Source: Ectobius pallidus (lineage: Eukaryota > Arthropoda > Insecta > Blattodea > Ectobiidae). From it: a stretch of DNA of 64,000 nucleotides. The translations under genes were made by a program, and so were the position numbers. Of this stretch, positions 42,290 through 52,058 are shown in pieces. The notes beneath the pieces were generated by a model. That model saw nothing but the letters and a program-made list of their open reading frames with translations, did no database searches and was not told the origin of the DNA. The stretch spans positions 164,368,559 to 164,432,558 of the forward strand of contig CAXKWD010000002.1 in assembly GCA_964059195.1 (NCBI GenBank), read 5' to 3'. The number at the start of each line of letters is the position of its first letter. The first letter of the stretch is position 1.

Positions 42290-44460
42290 AAATTATTTTT
42301 TGACATATAAACATCATGTGGAGTGATATCAGATATTTGGCATGATTTACACCCCCAAGGGGGTTAAATTTATGAAGTGGTGGTTTTTCAAGGTCATCCA
42401 CATTTTTGCAGAAATGAACAAATTAAGTCTATATAAATCATCTAGAGGGTAGTTTTCACCCCCACAACCAAACTAACCCATCAAAAATTTATTTTACAAC
42501 AATAAAAAATCGTACTGAGTGATTTTAACTATTTGACATGATTTACACCCCCAAATGATTTAATTTTACATAGGGGTGGTTTTTCAAGGTCACCCAGGTT
42601 ATTACAGAAATGGACAACTTGAGCCACTGTAAATCGTCTAGAGGGTAGTTTTCACCCCCACAACCAATCTAACCCATTAAAAATTTATTTTACAATAAAA
42701 AATCGTACTGAGTGATTTTAACTATTTGACATGATTTACACCCCCAAATGATTTAATTTTACATAGGGGTGGTTTTTCAAGGTCACCCAGGTTTTTACAG
42801 AAATGGTCAACTTGAGCCACTGTAAATCGTCTAGAGGGTAGTTTTTTCCCCCACTTGCAATATATCCCATTTAAAAATATTTTTTCGACATATAAACATC
42901 TTACAGTGTAATATTAACTATCTGAATTGATTTCACCCCCAAATGATTTAATTTTACATAGGGGTGGTTTTTCAAGGTCACCCAGGTTTTTTCAGATATC
43001 GACAACTTGAGCCCCTGTAAATCGTCTAGAGGGTAGTTTTCACCCCCACTTGCAATATATGCCATTTAAAATTATTTTTTCGACATATAAACATCTTACA
43101 GAGTAATATTAACTATCAGAATTGATTTTCACCCCCAAATGATTTAATTTTACATAGGGGTGGTTTTTCAAGGTCACCCAGGTTTTTGAAAATATGGACA
43201 ACTTGATCCACTGTATATCGTCCAGAGGGTAGTGTTCACCCCCACTTGCAATCTTAGCCATTAAAAATTGTTTTTTTGACATATAAACATCTTACTGAGT
43301 AATATTAACTATCTGAATTGATTTACACCCCCAAATGATATAATTTTACATAGGGGTGGTGTTTCAAGGTCACCCAGGTTTTTACAGATATCGACAACTT
43401 GAGCCACTGTAAATCGTCTAGAGGGTAGTTTTCACCCCCACAACCAATCTAACCCATTAAAAATTTATTTTACAACAATAAAAAATCGTACTGAGTGATT
43501 TTAACTATTTGACATGATTTACACCCCCAAATGATTTAATTTTACATAGGGGTGGTTTTTCAAGGTCACCCAGGTTTTTACAGAAATGGACAACTTGAGC
43601 CACTGTAAATCGTCTAGAGGGTAGTTTTCACCCCACAACCAATCTAAGTTAACCCATTAAAAATTTATTTTACAACAATAAAAAATCTTACTGAGTGATT
43701 TTAACTATTTGACATCATTTACACCCCCAAATGATTTAATTTTACATAGGGGTGGTTTTTAAAGGTCACCCAGGTTTTTACAGAAATGGACAACTTGAGC
43801 CACTGTAAATCGTCTAGAGGGTAGTTTTCACCCCCACTTGCAATATATCCCATTTAAAAATATTTTTTCGACATATAAACATCTTACAGTGTAATATTAA
43901 CTATCTGAATTGATTTCACCCCCAAATGATTTAATTTTACATAGGGGTGGTTTTTCAAGGTCACCCAGGTTTTTACAGATATCGACAACTTGAGCCCCTG
44001 TAAATCGTCTAGAGGGTAGTTTTCATCCCCACTTGCAATATATACCATTTAAAATTATTTTTTCGATATATAAACATCTTACAGAGTAATATTAACTATC
44101 AGAATTGATTTTCACCCCCAAATGATTTAATTTTACATAGGGGTGGTTTTTCAAGGTCACCCAGGTTTTTGCAAATATGGACAACTTGATCCACTGTATA
44201 TCGTCCAGAGGGTAGTGTTCACCCCCACTTGCAATCGTAGTCATTAAAAATTGTTTTTTCGACATATAAACATCTTACTGAGTAATATTAACTATCTGAA
44301 TTGATTTACACCCCCAAATGATATAATTTTACATAGGGGTGGTTTTTCAAGGTCACCCAGGTTTTTACAGATATCGACAACTTGAGCCACTGTAAATCGT
44401 CTAGAGGGTAGTTTTCACCCCCACTTGCGATATATGCCATTAAAAATTGTTTTTTCGACA
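42290..44460. repeat. 196-bp satellite, 11 monomers, 983-bp higher-order repeat
   Basis: The anchor AAGGTCACCCAGG (or variant) occurs at 42390, 42586, 42779, 42974, 43170, 43366, 43562, 43762, 43957, 44153 and 44349, spacing 193-200. Monomers contain TACACCCCCAAATGATTTAA and TCGTCTAGAGGGTAGTTTTC. Monomers five apart are more alike than neighbours: for example 42974/43957, 43170/44153 and 43366/44349 are each 983 bp apart and share private variants (TTGATCCACTGTATATCGTC; AATATATGCCATTTAAAATT). This is a five-monomer higher-order repeat. Confidence 0.9.
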
Positions 44461-44965
44461 TATAATCTTTATGTTAATTGATCTGACTAAATTGGTCTTT
44501 GCTTTCGCTTTCCAAAACGAAAGCAACGCTGCAATATTCTCTCATTGTTAGCGTTGAACTCAGTTCTTCCTTCGGTTTAATCAATTCACACGTATTATTG
44601 ATTACTGTAACTAGATCTTGCAACTTCGCTTTTCACTCCACGAGGTTGACGAGTAGCTGTCACATCGATGGGTGAAAAGCAAAACATCTTAACCGTCACT
44701 TTTTCTGAAACTGACTTTTTAACGTGAATAAAAGATGTAACCGAGTTTTACGTCCAGGCAAAAGATCTTGCACGAACTCCTCCTGTGGTGGAAGTAAAAG
44801 GCTGGTGTATTTTATCTTAAGAACCAAATAATTATTTTAATGCCTGACAAAACAGCCTAAAGAACGAGCTGTTCCCGCATTTTTATCGTAAGTGCTATTC
44901 CATAATGGGGCTTAAGATAAAATGTTTGGCTCTTAAGATAATTCTTCCGGAACCAATTCTGCACC
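44461..44965. other. No gene recognised; several CTTAAGATAA words
   Basis: Contains TATCTTAAG/CTTAAGATA at about 44813, 44911 and 44933, matching the terminal sequence of the adjacent inverted-repeat element. There is also a short hairpin-like TTTCGCTTTCCAAAACGAAAG at 44503-44524. Confidence 0.4.
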
Positions 44966-46787
44966 CAGGCACTTAAGATAATGTATTATTTTTATAATTA
45001 ATACTATGAATGTGCTTAAAATCCCATTTTTAGGTTACAATCAATCACATTAAGGATCAGTAATAATATGTATGTCGTAAATTAGGGTTATTTTTAATTA
45101 TAACAATAGCAACGTGACATAACAATGGTTTGGTTCACTTGGTGGACAGCGCGCGCCTTCCCCATTCCAATTAGAATTATTATTCTAACAAAAGCTGGAG
45201 TTAATGGATGTTATTTCTGAGGAACAAGGGTTAGCCACTTGATAAAGCTTCATGGGAAGATCCATTTTCAGATTACGGTAAATCATGCTGGCCTAAAAGC
45301 TTTCCGTGGTATTTTCAAAACCAAATTTAACAGAGGCTTTCATTTACAAAGCTTTCAATGACAAGTGTTCCCAATGTGAGATGTTCAAAAACAAAAATTC
45401 CATTTCTGTAGAGGAATACAGAATGCAACAAGCGAATCTCAAAGGAAAAGATTTTGTTAAAGAAACATTTTTGTAAAACCAGGAAAAGTAAAAAAGGAAA
45501 ACATAATTTTTTGTACTAGTTTCAACTTGCAGAGAGTATTGAACACTCCCCATGACGACAGTATGTTGATCTCATTGTACGAGAGTGGAAGAAGGAATGC
45601 ATTTTGTTACATTTGGGGACAATCTGATGGTCAGAGAGAAAAAAATGAAATACGTACAATATTATTCTCGGTTATTTGAAAATGTTAGATCACAGAATGG
45701 ACATCAGGAAATATTTCTACACAGTATCGGTATTCAGACAGTTGTACCGGTCAAAATAAGAACCGGGCAATGAAAAAAGTAAAGTGTTCCCTATAACAGG
45801 CCATGGAGGCCCAGAGGGTTCCAGGATTTTAAAGCTCCCAGATTTTTAGACATTCGGCACATGAAGGTGGTAAGGTTGTCAGCCTTACGCACCGGCCGCC
45901 TTTACCCCCAGGATTGCTCCTGGTACTCATTTCTGTTAGAGGCTGACCCCAGGGCCATAGTGCCACCAGAAGGATTAGGCCGATTGAAAAACTCCAACGA
46001 CCTCATCGGGAATCGAACCCGCGACCTTCCGGTTTGTAGCGCAGCGCCTCAACCACTACGCTACGGCGTACCCCCACCGGGCAATGAAGCATATTGTATT
46101 ATTTTATACTGATAAACACTTCCTAAATAACAGGGTAGTACGGACTCCTTCAGCGTAGTCAACATTAATAAGAAATGCTCATAGTTCACCAAGGAACTAT
46201 GAAGTTATGAAAAGACTCATCGCGACTTCCTTGATTGGAAAGGTTTTTCCTTAAATTCCTTTCTTCAAATGCAAGAACAGTGAAGAGAACCCTATAGAAA
46301 TGATGTACATCAAAATAGGTGTTCCTAAGACAGAGAGACACAACACTGAAATAAACTATTAGTATCAAAATGCTGATGGGGATAAGGAGGAGGGCGAGTG
46401 TGATAGAACTGAATTTCAATCCGGCTTATAAAGAGCCCCTTCCTTAATAATTTGATATATCTATGCTCCAAAGGTCTAAATAAAATGTCATGAAGAACTC
46501 AATTAAAGAATGTTTGTAGAAACTGATAAAATAAGTAAATAAAAATAGAATTGTGAATAACTTTTCTTTCAACTGTAAACTATATGCAGTTTCCAAGTGA
46601 ACCAAACCATTGTTATGTCACGTTGCTATTGTTATAATTAAAAATAACCCTATAATTAAAAATAACCCTAATTTACAACATACATATTATTACTGATCCT
46701 TAATATGATTGAATATAACTTAAAAATGGGATTTTAAGCACATTCCTAGTATTAATTATAAAAATAATACATTATCTCAAGTACCTG
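44966..46787. mobile_element. DNA element with about 180-bp terminal inverted repeats
   Basis: Left arm 44966-45142 and right arm 46593-46787 pair closely: CAGGCACTTAAGATAATGTA against complement CAGGTACTTGAGATAATGTA, ending at GGTTTGGTTCACTTGG. The right arm has an extra 18-bp tandem repeat of ATAATTAAAAATAACCCT. Without the SINE the element is about 1.5 kb. The interior at 45335-45475 reads KCSQCEMFKNKNSISVEEYR, which may be a transposase or host remnant. The flanks (TTCTGCACC, TGTACTTT) show no duplication, so the superfamily is open. Confidence 0.7.
45775..46075 (-). mobile_element. tRNA-derived SINE (family 1), well preserved, 13-bp target duplication
   Basis: On the minus strand the unit starts GGGGGTACGCCGTAGCGTAG, with A-box-like TAGCGTAGTGGTTGAGGCGC and a perfect B box GGTTCGATTCC (complement of GGAATCGAACC, 46010-46020). 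It ends with CTTTACTTTTT at 45775. It is flanked by the perfect repeat ACCGGGCAATGAA (45762-45774, 46076-46088), as LINE-driven retroposition would produce. It is inserted inside the inverted-repeat element. A degenerate relative lies at 5086-5338, with its twin at 62658-62910. Confidence 0.9.
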
Positions 46788-48242
46788 TGTACTTTATTGA
46801 GAAATCAACTAAACGACATGCTGTTTTTGAACAAATTCAAAAAAGTGCTAAAAGCTTTAGTGATGGAACTGTAACATTGAAGTCTTTAAGTGATACCAGA
46901 TGGGCTTGCCGTGTTGAAGCAGTGCGATCTTTGTTAGACAATTTCGAAACTACTTTGAAAACTTTACAAGAAATTTCACACATAGACCCTGATAGTGGTG
47001 GACAAGCCAATGCTTTGTTAAAGAGCATGGAGGACTTCAGCTTTGTGTTTGAATTGCTGTTACTGAGGAGAGTTCTTACACAATGTGACGTACTGTCAAA
47101 AACATTACAGGCAAGCAATGTGACCTAAGAAGTTGTGAAATCTGTCAAATTCAGCACAATTGAAGTTTTACAATCCTTCAGAACAGATGCGTTTTTTTAC
47201 TCAGTTATTTAACCACTGCACAGAGATCTCTGAGCACTGTGGATTCCAAGCAGTACAGATGCCAAGAAGAGGGAAAATTCCCTCAAAAATTGGTGGTGGA
47301 AATAAAACTCCATTTGAAACAGTAGAACAATATTACAAAGTTTCAACCCTTTGGCCAGTTACTTGACATCCTGGTGCAAGAGATAAAAGACAGGCTTCAA
47401 GAAAACAATCTAGATGTACTGAACCACTTAAGCAAAGTTCTGAGTGCAACTGACGTGGACCTATCCAGTGTACAGTATGTGTGCAAATATTACGGATAGC
47501 GAACTGCTCCTCTCTGAACTAAGGTGTTTTTACAAGATGGAGAGTTCAAAAAGAAAAAGAGTATCCAAGAAAGAGCTGACCTTTTGGTTAAAAAAAAAAA
47601 TCTTTGTAAAGTGTGTTCCCTCTGCTTTTTGAACTGTATCGCTTGTACAGTCCCTATGAACTCAGCATCCTGTGAAAGGTCTTTTTCATGTCTAAGTAGG
47701 TTAAAAACTTACACCAGAAACACAATTGGCCAAGAAAGGTGGTCGTCATTGGCCCTTCTGGCAATCGAAAGGAGTGTTGAAATAGATATTCCCAAAGTAA
47801 TTGACGTTTTTAACTCAAAACAAAAGAGAAGGCTTCATTTTGTGTAAAATAGTTATTGTACTTGTAGTGGCATCAAGTAAAATTTTAATAAAGAATTATT
47901 TATTTTACTATGATGTTTTCTTAATTTATACTTAACTAGGTTAAGCATTCAAATTATCAAAAACAGACCGAACTTTAAAACGTTGTTTATGGGTGGTATT
48001 TATTTTTCAAACTATTTTGTTGTTGATGTGACTAAAAATAAAACATTTTAGTATAACAAGGCACATAAATAATAAACAGAACCATAGGTATAAAATATTA
48101 TTTAACATTTATGCTGGTATGGTATGTAAAAAAGTTTTAAAAATGCTTAAACTACATCATTTTAACAACAAATTTTTAAGAAATTTCCATACCCCCCAGA
48201 AGACTTTGCCACCCCAGTTAAAAAGATGAAATTACGCCCATG
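46788..48242 (+). pseudogene. hAT transposase (ZMYM1/DUF4371-type), C-terminal part, fragment C with right TIR
   Basis: Reads VYFIEKSTKRHAVFEQIQKS, then GTVTLKSLSDTRWACRVEAV ('L..LSDTRW.CR..A' is a conserved block), then DSGGQANALLKSMEDFSFVF. Frame breaks follow near 47125 and 47365. The hAT dimerisation domain appears at 47640-47840: FLNCIACTVPMNSASCERSF, then SCLSRLKTYTRNTIGQERWS and SSLALLAIERS. The 3' terminus at 48242 is the complement of CATGGGCGTAATTTC, a CAnnG hAT end. The N-terminal half is not upstream; that side is occupied by the inverted-repeat element. Fragments A and B at 1832-2734 stop within a few residues of where this one begins. Confidence 0.8.
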
Positions 48243-48445
48243 TCAAAGGAAAATATCCATGAAAGCTTCGTATGGAACCCTAAAAAATCAATAGGGACAA
48301 CCAGTCAACAGTCGCAGGTGCCAAGATCAACTCTATGCAAAATTGTACTCAAGCAACTGAATTTATCCCACGCAAACTGCAGCTGGTACAAAAATTGGAG
48401 CCTAATGGCTCAGCAAAGAGTAAGGTTACCAGATGGTTATGGTTG
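48243..48445 (+). pseudogene. Helix-turn-helix fragment of a mariner-related (DUF4817-type) transposase
   Basis: Reads ESFVWNPKKSIGTTSQQSQV, then PRSTLCKIVLKQLNL. After a frame change near 48360 it reads IPRKLQLVQKLEPNGSAKSK. The pattern 'SP.KS.R..S..L.VPRSTV.K.L...L...P..LQL.Q.L.P.D' is the N-terminal DNA-binding half of a mariner-related transposase group common in insects. The catalytic half is missing. Confidence 0.55.
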
Positions 48446-48767
48446 CAAAAGGATGACATACGAGACTTAAAGACAGAACAAAAGCACATTAAAATTATTG
48501 AACGGCTCTGTATTGGAGATCTACATTTATCCTGCCGTCTAAATTCATACTCAAATGAGCCCAGGGCTTTGGAGAGAAAGCAAGTGCCCCAGGGACAAAT
48601 TTTCCCTGGCCCCCTCAAATATTAAATTCACCACTGAAACCCAACTTCGCCCTTTATAATGTATGCAACAAAAAGATTATGTAATGATATTAGATAATTA
48701 TTAAGTTCCAGAAGCACTGGTACTTCATGACATTGTGTGGTAGACGGGAAAATATCTGTCCGGCTGT
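48446..48767. other. Fragments only; a hAT-like end at 48636
   Basis: The sequence TTCACCACTG ending at 48636 is the complement of CAGTGGTGAA, a plausible hAT terminus, next to a G/C-run typical of such ends. Its partner end was not found. Otherwise no gene. Confidence 0.35.
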
Positions 48768-48925
48768 CTGTAACCGCGATAACTCAAATACACTTAATTG
48801 GATTTTCATAAAACTTGGTATACTAATTTATAAAGCACATTGGACGAAGCCTATTGATTTTGGGTCAAATCTGTTGACTGATGCCGGAGTAAAGCAAAAT
48901 TTAGCGCCTATTTTATGGTAATAAA
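48768..48925 (+). repeat. Single unit of the CGCGATAACTC repeat family
   Basis: Shares CGCGATAACTCAAAT, ATTGGATTTTCATAAAACTT, GGTATAC and GAAGCCTATTGAT with the tandem units at 55640-56030. One unit here, about 150 bp. Confidence 0.65.
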
Positions 48926-48949
48926 TAGGGCCAGGATTTTTAGGCATTT

Positions 48950-49150
48950 ATAAAAGGTACTCGCTTCGCTCATTGGGGGCTCCGCCCCCAAAAACCCTGC
49001 TGAGGTTCTCAGGAAAGGTTTTTGAAATTTTCCTGTGGTTTACAGCCTAAAAACTTTGTGTACCAACTTTCAAGTTTCTAGCTCTTCTGGAAGTGGGCAA
49101 ACATTAACGTCAGTGAGTGAATCAGTCGTGTGGCTTAATATTATAGGGAT
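48950..49150 (-). repeat. Left member of an inverted repeat pair (GGGGGCTCCGCCCCC family)
   Basis: Pairs with 53938-54715 on the opposite strand. Shared blocks, in order: ACTCGCT-CG, GGGGGCTCCGCCCCC, CTGAGGTTCTCAGG, CAGCCTAAAA, TTTCAAGTTTCTAGCTC and AAACATTAACGTCAG. There is one unit on this side. Confidence 0.75.
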
Positions 49151-50085
49151 TTTAGCCTTTTATTTTCGTGGAATAGCCCATTTTACTTTTTAAACCACAA
49201 TTTTAACTGTCTTAATACAACACTAATATTAACACCGAAAATTGTATTATTATTTTGTCACAGCTATTCTACTTAAAAAAAAAAACAAGTAGCTATTCCT
49301 AAAGCCGCGTATACATTTGCGCTCTGTACGCGTGTCGACACGCGCACAGAGCGCAGATTGGGACGGCATTTGAGGTGTTCGCGTGTCGACACGCAGACAG
49401 CAGACAGTTCGCCGCGAACCGTCTCCTGTCGGGTTTTTCAGGATTTCTGATTTCATATTGGGACGTGTTTTTGGTAGTTACGCTCCTGCTCTCCGCTCAA
49501 GCATATATTTGTTAATCACGGTGTGGTCTAAGGAAAAGGCACTCCAGATGATAGACCTTTATACATTGAAACCTTTACTATGGAATCCAAATATAAATAA
49601 TAACATTGTTACACCCTTTTCAATTTTTGCCTGAAAATGGTTTTGTTTCGATATCTGCCGTACATATTTATGTAAATGACGACTATTTTTTTCAAAACTA
49701 GTTTTCTTAAAATATTAACAATGTTAGTATAGGCAAAATCTAAACCTGCTGTACATCGCTTATTTGAAATAGCCCTTCTAGCAGAACAGTTTTGCAAAAT
49801 TTGGTTTATTCCAATGACTGATGGAAATGCGTGTTGTGCCATACCGCATGTTGTTTTGATTTGGAACACCTGCAACAATAACACCCGGCAGCTGTGCACA
49901 CAATGTTCATACAAAGTCCAATAATGAGATCATTATTATCATTACTGTTATTAATTTCATTATTACATTTATTACATTTCTCCACATCACATATGGGTAG
50001 TAACAGGGCACGGGATGCACCAAGTGCCTCACAATAATATAAAACATTTACATATAATTGGAATACAAGAGTTCAATTAATGTCT
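49151..50085. other. No gene recognised; one strong palindrome
   Basis: AT-rich apart from a GC-rich island at 49300-49430 with the palindrome listed separately. Several short open frames with no family resemblance. Confidence 0.4.
49319..49354. repeat. 36-bp near-perfect palindrome
   Basis: GCGCTCTGT at one end pairs with ACAGAGCGC at the other, around CGCGTGTCGACACGCG. Only one base pair is off. CGCGTGTCGACACGC recurs at 49380-49394. It may be the end of a DNA element; the preceding AAAGCCGCGTATACATTTGC resembles hAT-type termini. Confidence 0.6.
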
Positions 50086-50312
50086 TCATTCTTGCGACAG
50101 GAACGATCGCACAATGTTGCATGTAGATAGGATGACAGAATGCTGCATGCTTTTGTAGGTGTTCGGTGGAAGACCCAGTTCTTGCAGACTCTTATGAAGT
50201 GTGTAGGGGACGAGACCATTGACCGACAGGATCACAGGGACTATTCGTACTAGCTTAGCCTTCCAGATCCTCTTGACCTCCTCTGCGAGCTCTTTATACT
50301 TGCAGATCTTTT
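50086..50312 (-). pseudogene. LINE C-terminal fragment
   Basis: Minus-strand reading gives ELAEEVKRIWKAKLVRIVPV, then ILSVNGLVPYTLHKSLQELG, then LPPNTYKSMQHSVILSTCNI and VRSFLSQE before a stop at 50086. The block 'W....KIVPVIIS..G..P..L...L..L' followed by 'N....MQ...I..TC.IVR.FL' is a C-terminal signature found in a group of animal LINE polyproteins. The adjoining (ATT)n tract (about 50321-50386) is not on its 3' side, so it is not the LINE tail. Confidence 0.6.
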
Positions 50313-50313
50313 C

Positions 50314-50325
50314 ATCATTACTATT

Positions 50326-50386
<61 letters not shown>
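50314..50386. repeat. (ATT)n microsatellite
   Basis: About 70 bp of ATT triplets with one AGT interruption near 50346. Confidence 0.9.
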
Positions 50387-50387
<1 letters not shown>

Positions 50388-51122
50388 GTTAAATCCCTAT
50401 AAATAAGCAGACTTTTAGTGACCTGCCTGTGCAGATGAACTCAGATGTTGTGGTTACTACCAGGTCATTAAGGACGACCCATGAAGACTGTGTCACCGAT
50501 TACGTTATGGATTACCTGGATAACATCTTAGACAGGGTTTTATCAGAGTCTGTGATTGAAGCCCAGTTTGATGCTTCTTCAGCTAATAAAGCTGTAGTTA
50601 AGGAGATTGAAAACTCTTCCGAGTTGACGGAAAACTTCTCTAAGTTAATAAGGAAATCGGGTAGAATAACAAAACCACCTGCAAAACTTGATGATTTTTT
50701 ATTAACAAAAAAGTAAATAAAAATGACAGTACTCTTTCTATCTTCTCCCTAAATGTTCAGTCGCTTAGTAATAAAATATAATATAAGTTTTTGTCCCATC
50801 TTTGTGCCATTGATTGGAACTACCTAAAATTAAATGTTAATGATAAGACTAATAATAGCTGCACTTTTGACAAGTTTTTAAATATTTTTTTAGATTACTT
50901 TAATGAGTGTTTTCCTGTCAAGTATATCAAACAAAGTATGCATCAATTACCTAAATTTAATCAGATAACGAACTGGTATACTAAAGATCTAAGAGTAATG
51001 AAAAATAACTTAACTAAACTATACAAATACAAAAAGTGGTCTACTTTGCTGTATCCTAATCTTAATGGAGATATTAAAGTTCATTACAACAATGCTAAGA
51101 GGGCATATTCTAGAGATATTAA

Positions 51123-52058
51123 CCCTGCAGTGCTCGCGTGCTATTTTAGGACATAGAAGCTCGCGCGGCGTCTGAGAGACGCCGTTCGTTTTTTACGTTC
51201 TTTCTATTTTTTTATGTTGTTTTGAGTGTTCATTTTGTTTATTGAGGGTTGTCATAGTTTATTTAATATTATTGAACATGTTTTGTATACATTGCTTAGT
51301 TAAAAATATGTGTATTAAGTCAATTTATTGAAAATGAGCATTTAACTAATCATATTGGACACAAATCCATATTAGCAGATTATGACTTTAATTAATTAAC
51401 AATAAAACAATGTTGTTAGGCATGTAACCATTTTTAAATAATTTTAAATTATTATTGTCCTAAGACTTTGTAGGCATAACAACTTTTACTACTAGTTACT
51501 GATCTCTTCTTATTCCGTTTAGAAACTTTGTCCCGCCCTACGAAATATTTAGGCCTATCACATTCACTATATTCATTATCATCATCAGCTTCTTGCTCAG
51601 TATCCGTAGACTCACTTCTAGACTCCGCAATGTCTTCTTTAGGATCACTATCGGAATCAAGTTCAACATCATCACCATTTTCTTCTTCTAGCAACTTTGC
51701 ACTATCTTCCAATCATTTGGATCAGAAAGCCTAAAGATAAATAATTTCCATCATAAAAGATTGGTATTGTAGGTTTATGATCACTAGTTTCTGCAAGAAA
51801 TTAGTTTTAAACCAGTAACTTACCTTGTAACAGTAAAGCTCGCGCGGCGTCTCACAGACGCCATCTACATTTTTGCAACAATAACGACACTCCACTCTTG
51901 CTAGGCGAAAACTGGAGGGTTGCCGCTTGGATATGTTATTTAAGAGTAGTTGACCGAAAGGTAGATGGTAGGTCAGCACAATGGCCTCATAGGTATTCTA
52001 GATATGGTGAAATGAATCTGGTCTGGTGTCTGTCAGATGCCACGCGAGCACTGCAGGG
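51123..52058 (-). mobile_element. piggyBac-like element, internally deleted, 936 bp
   Basis: Flanked by TTAA on both sides (51119-51122, 52059-52062). Ends are CCCTGCAGTGCTCGCGTG and its complement. Precise removal restores continuity of the LINE linker frame, which confirms the borders. Subterminal hairpins GGCGTCT-nnn-AGACGCC occur at 51168-51184 and 51847-51863, with a variant GGTGTCT-GTC-AGATGCC at 52025-52041. A transposase N-terminal piece is retained at 51452-51712. Confidence 0.9.
51452..51712 (-). pseudogene. piggyBac transposase N-terminal acidic fragment
   Basis: The 86-codon frame begins MEDSAKLLEEENGDDVELDS and has a strongly acidic run (ESTDTEQEADDDNEYSE), then PKYFVGRDKVSKRNKKRSVT before a stop. 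PiggyBac-family transposases typically open with a disordered acidic region followed by a short basic stretch, and the surrounding TTAA-flanked ends support the assignment. The catalytic DDD domain and the C-terminal Cys-rich domain are absent, so the protein cannot transpose. Whether this stub is expressed is unknown. Confidence 0.6.

Noticed and set aside
40536..44460. CRISPR-like array
   Set aside because: Repeat units are 172-200 bp with no short repeat and unique spacer pattern, and the genome is eukaryotic.
44966..46787. Assignment of the inverted-repeat element to hAT because of its CAGG start
   Set aside because: No 8-bp (or other) matching flank could be found.
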